NCBI GenBank assembly: GCA_012656075.1
Contig: JAAKBF010000101.1
Location: forward strand, 1-64,000
DNA length: 64,000 nucleotides
Source of the DNA: Phytophthora hibernalis
Lineage: Eukaryota > Oomycota > Peronosporomycetes > Peronosporales > Peronosporaceae
Reading direction: 5' to 3'
Both the position numbers and the translations under genes were made by a program. Positions 44,640 through 55,428 of the stretch are shown here, one piece after another. Under the pieces are notes generated by a model. The model worked only from the letters and a program-made list of their open reading frames with translations. It did no database searches and was not told the origin of the DNA. The stretch's first letter is position 1, and every line of letters begins with the position of its first letter.

Positions 44640-45276
44640 GCTTGGACTTGCAGAGGATGATTATTTCGACGGCGCTAACGAAGAAAAGAAGAAGAAGAAA
44701 AAGAAGAGTGGGAGGACAAGGAGTCAAACTTCAACCACCAGTGTCTCCTGGCCTTCTACGACACGAACAACCCCGAGAAGGTCGGCGGCATGCCCTCAGT
44801 GCTGGCCGAGTACAAGGGCAAGGAGTCCAAGGTCTTCGACGCACTGGCGAAGAAGTACGGACTGGAATCTAGTGACTCGGACGAGGAGGAGGAAGAATAT
44901 CAAGATGGCGGCAAGTCCAAGTTCAAAAGCGTGGTATACTCATCGACATGTTCCGGCCCAAGTACTGCGAGTACAGCCCCATGTTCAACGAGTGCAAGTC
45001 AAGCACTGCTCCGACCTCGTGCTCACCAAGTACAACCGCACGGTGGTGAAGCTGCTGGATGTGGGGCCGTAAATCGCGGATGGTATCACGCTCGGAGTGG
45101 TGGACAAGACCGTCAAGGAGAAGAACAACAACAAGATCGAGGAGGCTACCAAGCGGAAGGAGAACCGCAAGGTTACCATCTCCAAGATTTTGCGCAAGGG
45201 CCACAAGCGCCTCACTTTGGCCACGCGTCTCGAGGACTTTGAGGATGTCAACATCAAGGACGCTAGCAAAAGCTGA
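44640..45276 (+). pseudogene. DENR: DENR (density-regulated protein, SUI1 family) relic, possibly chimeric
   Basis: The 5' part has a Lys-rich run, then FYDTNNPEKVGGMPSVLAEY and SKVFDALAKKYG, followed by an acidic segment. Downstream, in a second frame, comes MFRPKYCEYSPMFNECK, the hallmark N-terminal cysteine motif of DENR. In other frames follow SDLVLTKYNRTVVKLLD, then DGITLGVVDKTVKEKNNNKI, RKENRKVTISKIL and LEDFEDVNIKDASKS, matching DENR up to the start of its SUI1 fold. The SUI1 domain is then lost. DENR with MCT-1 recycles 40S subunits and aids reinitiation; this copy cannot. The first cysteine pair of DENR is missing too. Confidence 0.62.
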
Positions 45277-46207
45277 TCCAAGAATCTAAACTTAGATCTA
45301 CACTGCTTCTGCTGGCACAACGCACCCTCAGCTTGAACCCGCAAGTACCAGAAACACCCTCTTCAATGGTGCTACCAAGTCACACCTTCTATCAAGCATA
45401 GTTCAATTCAGATGTCGTGGATCAAAGCTACCACCACTGCGTCTGTGGTAATGTCTACCAACAGAAAATCAAGTCGGGCTACACAAAACTACTTCAGCAT
45501 CTGAACGCAGCGCATAAGGGCTACGAAGGCATTACAAACGCGAGCAGAACGCTGCAACCGGACATCACGGAGTTCCTTCAGGTAGACAAGAGTGATTCGT
45601 TGAACAAGTGGGCCAACTGGATCACTCCCCAGAACTTTTGTGAGGACCCTCATACACGCGTGTCCGCCAAGCTTCCGCGCGTGCCACGAAGGACGCTGAA
45701 GACCCACATGTCCGTCATCATGAAGTAGGTGGAACGTTTTATCTGTGTCCACCTTTCACACTCGTTCGGGCTGGTGTTTGACGGGTGGACGACGGCAGGA
45801 ATCCACTATGTTGGACTCTTCGTCGTGTTTCCTCCGACAGACGCGATTCCTGAAGGCCGCGTTCTGCTCGCTTTCTCGCCGCTAGAAGACGAGAGCGATC
45901 TGGGCGCTCAGAGTATGAGCGACTTTCTCGCCGACACGCTATGCGAATTTGAGCGCTCGCGTCCTGTTTGTCGTAGGAGACAACTGTTCTGTAAACCAAA
46001 GCCTTGGAGATCATGGAGGATACCGGTTATCGGTTGTGCAAGCCACAGGCACAACTTGGCTGTTCAACTGTTTTTGGAAGATCACAGGGATTTTATAAAC
46101 CGGGCCAATAAGGTCATGCTAAAAGTTTCGACGGTGAAAGGGTGTGCCTGTTTGGCTAAAGTTACTAATATGCACCCGAAGTTTAAGAACGAGACCAGGT
46201 GGAGCAG

Positions 46208-46505
46208 TGTGACGGGGTCACACAGCACCTTGCCTTGATGAAGCGTAAGAGAGCAAGGGCTCTCAGTGAACGATAAGTTCACAGTTCCCGGCCTATGTGA
46301 ACTGTCTGCGGGTTTGATAGCAAGATAACGAATGAATATATTTTATAGCTGAGGTAAGCTTGTAGCATACAAACTCTAAGTCATCTATAGTAAAAGCTAA
46401 AGAGCGTCCATGGTTGGATCACAGCCAACCGGTACCATGTACCATCTAAAGAGTGGCATCCGTCACTCTTTATGTAACAGGTACACGTCGGTGTACCCCG
46501 TTACA
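46208..46505 (+). repeat. 5' LTR
   Basis: Starts TGTGACGGGG and ends CCCCGTTACA. Its twin is at 49642-49941. Confidence 0.88.
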
Positions 46506-48680
46506 TCCTCCCCACTTAACTGAGAATCACACCTGATTCTCCAATCTGAAGTGAGAGAATTCGGACACCCAAAGAGGCAATTCTCGGGCGCAGCGTAAGC
46601 ACGACTGGCGCACCTTCTCGTCAGTCACACAGTGACTTGTGTCCACGGCGGACACTGCGATCTGCATCCTTGCTCTTGCGACGACGTTGGCTGTAAAGCC
46701 GACGGGCATAGTTGGCCTGGGCTTGGGCGCTAGCAAGCGTCAAGTGCTTCGGCACGGGATGTAATAACATCCAAACGTGCGGTGGTCCTCCTCTACAACC
46801 TGCAGTTCACGTCGGGGACCCGTGGGCCCTCCTGACACCTCGTGTGTCTCGTTCCTCCCGCGCGAGGCGATACCGCCGAGGGTACCACATAGCCAGAGGG
46901 TGGAGTTAGCTCGCAGTTCATCTTCTGGCATGATAGCAGCCCGGTATGGGTCACGATATCCATGGCCGATCCCGAGTTGATCCTCGGAGCCATACATGGG
47001 CTCAGGTCATGCATTGACCATAGCATAGAATCACCATGGTTCAGGTTGTCATTCGACGGCCGCTATTAGCAGCCTAGAGATTGCCGGGTGCAGTCGCAAG
47101 CTCCTCCCCGCGTCTTGGGTATTAAACCAAAGACGCATCGGTATAGGAATCGCCACCGACGTACCCAACGGTACTTCTAGTATTACCTGGTGGACTCACC
47201 ACTTTCGACACTGCATCGGCGACTGCTTCGCGCATCGCCCAGACCAGGACATGGTCAGAGTGCGGCACGCCTGTACGACACTCGGTCATTTAGATGACCA
47301 TGGCCGCGTACAGGTCCCTGGCCACGTGGGCGTACAGGTTCATGACCACGTTGGCGTACGGGTTCATGACCAAGTCGGGGTTCGGGTCCATGACCATGTT
47401 GGCGCACAAGTACACTCCCACGTAGGTGTACATCACATCGATGTACGGCTCATGACACGTAGACGTACACTACGTCGATGTACAGGTCGATGATCGTAAC
47501 GGCGTATGGGTTCACGACCATGACGACGTGCGGGTTCATCACCGCGACGTTGTTTAGGTACATGACCCATACACCAGAAGTACGCCGTGTACTACATGTA
47601 CCACAGACACCTCGAGTGCCACAAGCGTACACGTCAACACCCGATTGCTGTCGGTTCTAGCCGTACGTGTCTGTGCACTAGTATTATTCATACAGTCGTT
47701 GGCCATACCAACAACGCCTTCCGTAAGGAAGCTAGTCTCAACAGAGACGCAGGAGGAAAGGTATTTCCGAGCCTCTCCAGTTCTTACGGCCAAAGCCGAG
47801 TCCGGTCGACCTTGTTGACCGCGGCTGCAATGCAGCCAGACCGCTAGCAGTTTGAGTTTGAGCGATTTGACGTGGAACGATGTTACCCACGTCAGGTAAG
47901 GGCTCAATGGCCTCACCTCTTCCTAGTTGTTACGACTCGTGCGGAACTATGTTACCGCCATGGTGTGTGGAACTATGTTACCCACACACAGGGGATGCCG
48001 AAAATAAATATATGGACCCGTATCATTTTACGGGGAATCGGTAACTGATTTTTGCAGGTTCGCTAGCAACATAGGCCTCCGTGGTTTTCCACCAGTGCCC
48101 ATGGGAGCCTCGGTTCCGGACAGAGGTGGGAACATTACTCACCAATGCTCTGTCACAACCCGGAGGCCGGTTAGCCCCTAAGATCCTATCGCGTCACATG
48201 GCTCAGGGTGCGTGCGTTCGTGGCGTAGCAAACCCAAGTGAACATAGTACGTGTTCACAACCACGTACGGATCAAGGATGCGTGCATCCGTGGTACCGCG
48301 TACACAGCGTACGTGTTCGCGACCACGTACAACTTAATGCTGTGCAGGTATTCGAGCCTGAACCAACCTGACCAATGCCATCGCCCTCACACAGAGCGTT
48401 GGCAATACCTCGGCGGCGTACAAAATAAATTGACGCCCCAGGTATCGAAACTTCCAAGGGATATTCACATCCCCGTACACTCGCGTGTACTATCAGCAAC
48501 CAACCGTTGCTCTTCACAAATTCGAGAGACAAAGTCCCTCACCCGCAAAGCCTTTGCTGCGCGCATCCGCGCACCCGTCATGAAGGCTCGGGTCTTCCAC
48601 ACCACTACTGGTGGCTGGAGTGCCTACGCGAGTAGATTGAACTACCTGACCCTATGTGATCTCAAGAAGTGAGTCACGAT
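46506..48680. other. non-coding interior of the LTR element
   Basis: 2.2 kb with no gene. It contains a degenerate 27-bp tandem repeat (listed separately) and several TACGTG/CACGTA palindrome-like words near 48,240-48,330. Confidence 0.5.
47310..47560. repeat. degenerate 27-bp tandem repeat
   Basis: Units built on GTTCATGACCACGTTGGCG repeat about eight times with rising divergence. On the plus strand the first units encode nonapeptides of the form VHDHVGVRV. Confidence 0.6.
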
Positions 48681-48689
48681 AGACCGCAG

Positions 48690-49624
48690 TCAGTTGAACG
48701 ACTCGCAGTTCGAGTCTGTTTGGAAGATTGGAGGAATCTTCGGAAGAGATGTCCTCCGGGGCTTGGCATCGGCAACGCCAGCTGAGCAAGAAGAACGCGT
48801 GCCTGCGTTCGACGCGTACGAGCGCGATCTCATCGCGCATGTGCAGGAAACCTGTAGGCGTCTATGGCCAAGCTGAAGCCGGTACAACCCAAGCCTTTAC
48901 GGCTGGTTGTACCTCCGTTTAAATGGAAGGAAGGCGAAAACATTCACTTCTGGATCCGAGAAGCAGAAATCACCATGAAGGCGAGTCTCATCACGGATGA
49001 AGACCTACGTGTTGCGTTTGCGTTGTCCAATCTTGGCGGTCGTGCCAAGAATTGAGCATACACGCTGGAGACGACGTCTCCTGGATGCTTCGCATCTTGA
49101 GCACTGTTGTGCGAGCGGCTTCGCGCTGCTTTTCTCCCGGCAAACGTTGCCTTCCGACAACGCTCACGGTTTCTCACTTGCAAACAAGGGAAACGTGGGC
49201 TGTACGAGTACGTACAAGAGATGCGCAAGTTGGCGTAATCTCTGGTTGAAAACCTCTTGGCTGAAGACGTCGAGACGACGGTCTTCATGGACGGCTTGAA
49301 GGTCGGTCCTGCGCGCGCACGCAGCTTTTCCGCGTGCACGCGTTTAACATGGAGAAGGCGATTAAGCTCGCCCTCCAAGAAGAGTACAGCCATAGACAGG
49401 CTGGCAATTCGGTTGTTGCACCAGTTGTCGTCGTGGGCAACGAGCCAGAGCCCATGGACTTAAGATCTGCTGAGATGAGTTCGGTCCGCTGCTATACATG
49501 CGGCGGACAGGGATACTACCAACGAGTGTGTCGCTCGACTAGAGTGGTAAAGAAACTATTCCCGAAAGCTCAAGGGCCGAGCGGTCGCTGGCGCAAGCCG
49601 CGGTCGTCTGGCCAGCGAGATTGA
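48690..49624 (+). pseudogene. gag of the LTR element, frameshifted
   Basis: The frame at 48864-49055 reads LRLVVPPFKWKEGENIHFWI and MKASLITDEDLRVAFALSNL, then GGRAKN and a stop. Further pieces (FRQRSRFLTCKQGKRGLYEY, LLAEDVETTVFMDGLKVGPA and AFNMEKAIKLALQEEYSHRQ) follow in shifted frames and make up a Retrotrans_gag domain. The C-terminal zinc knuckle reads CYTCGGQGYYQRVC: spacing is right, but Tyr replaces the ligand His. The final Lys/Arg-rich tail stops at 49622-49624, about 20 bp before the 3' LTR. Confidence 0.68.
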
Positions 49625-49641
49625 CTACAAGTGCTACCAAG

Positions 49642-49941
49642 TGTGACGGGGTCACACAGTACCTTGCCTTGATGAAGCGTAAGAGAGCAAGGGCTCTCAG
49701 TGAACGATAAGTTCACAGTTCCCTGCCTAAGTGGCCTGTCTGCGGGTTTGATAGCAAGATAACGAATGAATATATTTTATAGCTAAGGTAAGCTTGTAGC
49801 ATACAAACTCTAAGTCATCTATAGTAAAAGCTAAAGAGCGTCCATGGTTGGATCACAGCCAACCGGTACCATGTACCATCTAAAGAGTGGCATCCATCAC
49901 TCTTTATGTAACTTTGGTACACGTCGGTGTACCCCGTTACT
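49642..49941 (+). repeat. 3' LTR
   Basis: Matches the 5' LTR apart from about ten changes and a small indel near the end; its last base is T where the 5' LTR has A. AGCAG follows. Confidence 0.88.
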
Positions 49942-50298
49942 AGCAGTACCATAAAAATGTGATAATCTAATTCCTGCCCTCCGCCAGATGAGTACAAGTG
50001 ACGCAGTTAAATGTGGTGTGGACAAGATGATGCTATCAGTGTCGGAGGCTATGGAAGTGTCTAAGTTGCTGAAGGACTTGGCCAAACTGGATAGCATGAC
50101 GATCGAGCTTCAAAGCAAATCACTTACTATGCTACAAGAACACGATCTGTTCGACCACACCATCGAGAATTACGCCATAACGAAGAAGTACCTGAGAGCG
50201 AACGCCTCGATCATCAACAACACAGTGTTCGAGCTGGCCTTGGTCAAACTGCAATCTCGAAGAAGATTGACTCCAGTTGAAAAAATGCAAGTATAAGG

Positions 50299-51333
50299 GG
50301 ATATTTATCGCCAGACTTCACAACGAAGGACGTCAGACTCCACAACGAAGGACGCCAGACTCCACAACGAACGAAAATCGTTTTGATTGGTTCAAATAAG
50401 GTGAGTTGGCGGTGCTTCAAAAAGCCGCAAAGGCCGCCGAGAGTTCTCGTGACGGAGAAGCCACGAAGAACCAGCACCTGATTCTGGAGCTTATAGTCGC
50501 AGTAAGCCAGTAACAGAATCACCAGAATGAGATGGAAGCGCGCGCCATTCAACTGCGCGCACGCCAGTCCCAGGTCGATATACAACTCGCTGTGTGTAAT
50601 CAACTTCGGTAGGATAATGGGGATTTGCGTGAGAAAGTGACCAGGTTTGAAGCAAAGTGTGAGGCCACGCGGGGTGATGTGGTGCGCCGTGAACATTGGA
50701 TCGTGCCGGGTTGGCAAGCAAGAAAGAAATACTGACACCAAGCGCGATAATAAAGTGCAACAACTGAGTGAAGAGCTGAAAACACAACCTAATGGGTATC
50801 TATTTAACGCGCTCTGAAATTGCAGCTGGAGCGTGTACAGTACAGATGGGTAAAAACAGCATACGGTGACTGCTTTGAAACACAAGAATGGGGAAAATAA
50901 AGTACTACTGCTCGCTCTGGAGCTAGCACGGCAGATACGATAGATGATGACTGCGCCAAGTTCTTATTGATCTTTCCTCGTGCCGGGTCATCTTGAATGA
51001 AAAGAGGTTATCTGCGGTCTGTACTATAGTCGTTGTTAAAAGATCGTGTCCGTACGATCACCACGAAAAAGATTATCACCAGCAAGCTTTGCCCACCAAA
51101 ACGTGACTTCTTTTTACCGTGACCATCATAGCGACGTATCGCGCTGTGGCCAATGGTACAGCGTTCTCGTTGGCATGGCATACCGACTCGCACTCGCGGT
51201 TCACCTTTAAGTCAATACCAGAGCTTATTTTAGCCAATCAAAACGGTTTTCGTTTGTTGTGGAGTCTGGCGTTCTGGCGTCCTTCGTTGTGGAGTCTGAC
51301 GTCCTTCGTTGTGGAGTCTGGCGATAAACATCC
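50299..51333. mobile_element. MULE-type non-autonomous element with 9-bp target duplication
   Basis: About 105-bp terminal inverted repeats (50299-50403 and 51229-51333) start GGATNTTTATCGCCAGACT and contain tandem units of GACTCCACAACGAAGGACG. A perfect 9-bp duplication, AGTATAAGG, lies at 50290-50298 and 51334-51342; 9 bp is the classic Mutator-family length. The interior (50,404-51,228) has no transposase but does have a helical, protein-like stretch (LQKAAKAAESSRDGEATKNQ, then ARAIQLRARQSQVDIQLAVC), possibly a captured host gene fragment as in Pack-MULEs. Confidence 0.8.
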
Positions 51334-51621
51334 AGTATAAGGCTTGCAGTACCAGAGGTATCCGAGCCATCAGATAATAGTGGCAGTAGCGAGTCGGAAA
51401 CGCCGGAGACGTCTTTCGCGCAGCAAGCGTTCAAGCTACGCTGCACTGGGGGCGCAAGAAACGAGGTGTTCATTGTCACAAACTTCATCCTGCCGACATC
51501 CAACATCTGTGAGAGACTTTTCTCTCAATCCAAGCTCATTTTCACTGATCAGCGGCGAGCAATGAAACCAGCCACGCTGGAAATGCTCGTATTCCTGCGG
51601 GCCAACAGAAGCTTGTGGTAA

Positions 51622-52530
51622 GTTAGATGTAGAAGACGTAGCAACGCAGCATAGCACAATACAGTGTCAACATTGTACAATTATCATTCTCCAACTATAG
51701 TAACACAAGCATAGCAAATTGTATGCCTGTGTAACCAAGTTTGCTTATTATTTCTTTCAATCAAAATTGATGCCGCTCGGTTTGCATACAGACGACAGGC
51801 GTACTCTTGACAACGCTTTTGTAGAGGAACGAGTAGCACGAATTTGTTACAACTTTTCTGGGTTTTCAATTGGCTTAAATTTTACTACAGTACCATGGTA
51901 GGCGCACTCACTCCAAGATCAGCAACAGTAGCCGAGTATTATAGCGTGGTGTCCGATAGCCCCGTCGACTACGAAGACTTTGAGTGGTGTGTACGATAGT
52001 GAAGAAAATAATGAAGTAACGGTTGACGGTGGCATGAGTGGTCGCCATCCCGAGTCAGCAGCTCGTCGTCGCGCACTGCGTGCAGCGCGCATCAACCCCG
52101 CAGATACGGCGGGAAGCAGTGTAAGCAAGATCTACACGTACGGCATTATGACGGCGTCCTCCAGCTTCGAGTACAGCGGCAAAGACGAGACCAAACGCCT
52201 GCACCGACCGGATTGCGCTTACAGTGGAACGACATGATCATGACCGGATCCTCTCAGGGAGGTTCTCCCGACTCATTCCAAACCGTATAATGTAATATTA
52301 TGTAGTCATCAACGCCATCCTCCCTAGCATCAACTGCTCCCCCACCTGGAGTGGCAACATATAGGCCCAAGTCAATTTAATGAGCGTGTGGCAGTGGTGG
52401 TGGGCTGCAATCTGTCCGTTCATACCGTCTGTTTTGCGCGTATCTGCGTACAAACCAGCGACAAAAGCGCCAAAGGTAGCGCCCAGTGACTCAGGATTAG
52501 GCGGGTTCCCTCCACTACATGTACTGATGG
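51622..52530. other. unassigned DNA after the hAT element
   Basis: A frame at 51895-51990 (VGALTPRSATVAEYYSVVSD) and one at 51980-52237 look protein-like but short. A minus-strand frame at 52298-52537 is similar. None is recognised. Confidence 0.3.
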
Positions 52531-52921
52531 ATGTCAAATGATTTCAGAAGCCATCTTCGAATCCCAATAAGCCCGGAGAGAGCAGTCGCTACGCTACGAC
52601 GGATACACCACGCGCTTCAAAGTACAGAACGCGCGGTAGTATTAAGTGATAAGCCATTACAAGGAATAGTATTTAAACCGCAACAAATTCAAATTCAAAA
52701 ATTTACGAGGAATATATATCCTTCTGTTGGTCGTTGCACTTACCGTTGACCCATTGCTTTTTGCCATGCCAGCAAACTTGCATGCCGCATGGCTTGCCGA
52801 ACAGACACGACGATTGCCAAAGCGCTCTAATTTCATCCAATCACAATGCGTTACTTTACAGTCTGACGACTTGGTTACGGGCATTCTCGACAAGGTGCTC
52901 ATGATTACCACCATTTTCTAA
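52531..52921 (+). pseudogene. unassigned protein fragment, possibly from an Ulp1-containing element
   Basis: Two frames: MSNDFRSHLRIPISPERAVA..., then from 52727 LFAMPANLHAAWLAEQTRRL and NFIQSQCVTLQSDDLVTGIL. The second resembles regions I associate with oomycete Ulp1-containing proteins, from memory only. It runs directly into a 60-bp block that also precedes the MULE end at 63,401. Confidence 0.25.
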
Positions 52922-52938
52922 AAGGCGCGATCGTCTTT

Positions 52939-54037
52939 AAAAGGTGCTTGTTGATTAAGTTAAATACCACGGAGGTACGACGGCACGTGCTGCCGTATTG
53001 TACGAACGGAATCGGAGCCTTGCACGTGCAATAGCTAGAACACGAACAGCACTTTAGAAGTCCCACAGCGTTCCGGTCGCATACCCAGCGTACAAAATGG
53101 CCTCCCCGCCAGAAGAGGGTCAAGAGTTTCCTGAAGGGGATTCGGCATTACATGCAATACAAGACTACGCGCCTCAATCAAGAAACACGTCAAGGTCAAA
53201 CGAGGAGGCGGTGGGCGCAAGCACTTGGTGTGCTCGTCGAGCACGTGCACGATGTTTGTGCACCTGTACCATTGCACGAACACCACTTCCTGGCGCGTTG
53301 CGTCAAGAGCTTGCGCCCCTACGAGTACTTCGACAAAATTATGGCGTCCATGATGGATGCAGCGTATACGAGGGCTCAGCTTTCTTCCAAATGGGCAAAA
53401 GAGCAGCGTTTGGTTACCGTAGGAGCGCAATCATTGTACGAAGAACAATTCGAGAAAATTACACCGTCGCCGATTCCAAAACCGATATCGCCTTCGTCCA
53501 TCGGATTCAGCAAGTGCCCCCATTTCGACGTCGAGTCGATCTAACCAAGAACTCATGCACATGCACCTGATCACGGTGTTAGTGAAAAGAAGAAGCTGGA
53601 CTCGGTATTTTCGCGCTTTGCGCAATGCTACCAAGTTCGTTGGTACTACGAGGCGTTCAATACAGCAAGTATTGAAATGCCGTTGCTGCAAAATGTGGAG
53701 GACGAGGAGCTGCAGCCTGCGGAGTGCGCTGTGAGACGTGGAAAGAAGCGCAAGAAGCGACTGACAAGTCGTGGAGAGAACACCTCGAAGCGGGTTCGTA
53801 GATGCAAGAACTGCCATGAAACGGGTCACAATCGGCGCACATGCACGAACCCCACGGTCGTAGTGACAGAGTGACCACACCGTCCGCGAGCGTAAAGCTA
53901 CCAAGGTAGAAGCAGCAGAGCTTACATACTTCCCGAAGTGTACCCAAACAGTAGCAGCGGAGCTTACATGCTTCGCCACGATGCATTGCTTGAAGACCAT
54001 TTCTGTTAAATATCAGTTAAGATAACAAGCACCTTTT
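52939..54037 (+). mobile_element. MULE deletion derivative, 1.1 kb, copy 1
   Basis: Ends AAAAGGTGCTTGTT (52939) and AACAAGCACCTTTT (54037) form the terminal inverted repeat. The right 600 bp is identical, inverted, to the end of the window (63401-64000). The 60 bp just outside the left end is also repeated before 63401. No target duplication was identified. Confidence 0.7.
53097..53874 (+). pseudogene. C-terminal part of a MULE transposase
   Basis: Frames read RCVKSLRPYEYFDKIMASMM and YTRAQLSSKWAKEQRLVTVG, then after a shift ENYTVADSKTDIAFVHRIQQ. The SWIM zinc-finger segment expected next is deleted (only LTKNSCTCT remains). The frame resumes as VFSRFAQCYQVRWYYEAFNT and ends with a basic region and a zinc knuckle, CKNCHETGHNRRTC, with all four ligands. 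Catalytic residues are missing, so it is a passenger remnant within the element. Confidence 0.65.
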
Positions 54038-54326
54038 CCCTATTCAAACATGTTGTACGTACAACGTGATTGATACTTAGTACTATCAGATACAACGGTT
54101 GGGCGGGGGTTAATAAGTCAATTTTTACATATTTACCAAGACTTTTACAATATTAAGGTAAAAAAATAGGTAAATAAACAACACTTCCCCAAATGGATTG
54201 AGGTTTTAACTTAAAACCTTTAAAAGAGGTTGGCAGTTGTGATGACAAAGAAAATGTCATCTACAAAGATTATTCATAAAAATAATAACATTTTCCTTGT
54301 ACCTGGTGGATATAGCAGAACGGTTT
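54038..54326. other. AT-rich gap
   Basis: No gene or structure seen. Confidence 0.4.
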
Positions 54327-55127
54327 TCAAGCGCGGGTCCAACTTCGACACGTCATACTGCTCGTGCACAAAAGATGGGATATCTGCATTCTCCGACACG
54401 CTAAGACAGCGTTGCATTGTCTGTCATGCGGTAACATTAGTCGGCAAAACTTTACTTGGATCGTAAAATCTACAACTACTAATCTTACCTCAATAAGTTT
54501 GTCATCTAGTTGCTGTTGACAGATATTACTTGTAGGGCATCTTAGCTCGCAGACACAGCAAGGTTGCATCGACTCTGACGCTCCATGCATAGCTTTGATT
54601 ACGTCCTTCTCAATCTGATCCAATTTTTCTGGTGTTGGAATGACGAAATTGTAACTTTCGTCTATCAACTTCAACTCGGAACCTGTGTGGAAATACCTAG
54701 CATCAAGCCTTTTCACCGAACAAGCTCCGCTTAAACGATGATTGTTTCGAATAATAGCTCTCCTATTCGTTGCATCATTTGAAGCTCTGCGTGCAGGTAT
54801 TCTGCTCAACGATGCCCCTCCCGCTAAGCACTCTTGTAAACTCAGTGATCTTGATGGTGTCGAGCTCGAAATGAATTCAGCCCTTGTTATATCTGCTCTT
54901 CTCGCTCTCAGTGCCGTTTGTTCTCGAACAAGGGTCCAATACGCTTCGGATTTACGAGCTTCTCGAGTCGCTTCTGAAATCTTTGTTTTTACTTTGATGG
55001 CATCTTGCACGTGATGCAATATGTAGAATGTTATGTACCAATGGACTCCACTGGGGTTTATCGTCGTCGATATCGGATTGGAGCGGTTACGCTTCACAAC
55101 TTGGTGGATACGCATGAAACACCTCAC
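54327..55127 (-). pseudogene. transposon ORF, possibly Helitron N-terminal region
   Basis: A 266-codon frame with a helical Arg/Ala-rich start (SEATREARKSEAYWTLVREQ), a Ser-rich middle, then YNFVIPTPEKLDQIEKDVIK and SMQPCCVCELRCPTSNICQQ. The acidic helix followed by a CCVC-type cysteine cluster reminds me of the region before the Rep domain in oomycete Helitrons. No Rep (HUH) or helicase motif is present, so the assignment is weak. An alternative is an unknown element ORF. Confidence 0.33.
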
Positions 55128-55428
55128 CAGAAAAATATTTAGTCAGAAATACTTCGAAGTACTGTTTTAAGAAGGTTTGTTCTGAGCAACATTTTCACGA
55201 AAATGAAGGGGTGCGTTGTTGATTATTATTTGATAAAACATATTCAATCCAGACTTTGCAACAGATAGTTCGTTATGTAGAAGCTTAACACCTAAGCGTA
55301 AGCTAAACAAAGGCAGCAAATGGCGTAGCTTAACAACTGGATTCTGCTAATAGACCATCCTGACAAGAAACTGCATTACCCAACCATCATCAGGGTTTTG
55401 GCTTCAGTCGGATGTCACGCCTCTACCA
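55128..55428. other. AT-rich gap
   Basis: No gene or structure seen. Confidence 0.4.

Larger units (their letters stand above)
46208..49941 (+). mobile_element. non-autonomous LTR retrotransposon, gag only, 3.7 kb
   Basis: LTRs at 46208-46505 and 49642-49941 bound a 3.1-kb interior. A 5-bp target duplication AGCAG flanks it (46203-46207 and 49942-49946). The only coding trace is a gag at 48,690-49,624. No protease, reverse transcriptase or integrase motif is visible in any frame. Such gag-only elements must be moved by an autonomous relative. LTRs differ at roughly ten positions plus a short indel, so the insertion is moderately young. No clear primer binding site or polypurine tract was seen. 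Confidence 0.85.
45414..51621 (+). pseudogene. hAT transposase split by two younger insertions
   Basis: Three segments on one strand. Segment 1 (45414-46207) has a BED finger (CVCGNVYQQKIKSGYTKLLQ, then HLNAAH) and the hAT core start LVFDGWTTAGIHYVGLFVVF, then ASHRHNLAVQLFLEDHR and FKNETRWSS. Segment 2 (49947-50298) continues with VKCGVDKMMLSVSEAMEVSK and NTVFELALVKLQSRRRLTPV. Segment 3 (51343-51621) is the hATC dimerisation domain: FILPTSNICERLFSQSKLIF, then LEMLVFLRANRSLW and a stop. An LTR element lies between segments 1 and 2, a MULE-type element between 2 and 3. Internal stops (45726) and shifts show it was already decaying. Confidence 0.78.

Noticed and set aside
47310..47560. CRISPR-like array
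   Set aside because: Regular 27-bp periodicity, but no unique spacers between constant repeats, and the setting is a eukaryotic LTR element; it is a decaying tandem repeat.
53657..53986. 109-codon ORF repeated at 63452-63781
   Set aside because: Antisense shadow of the MULE zinc-knuckle frame; its conservation only reflects the identical DNA copies.
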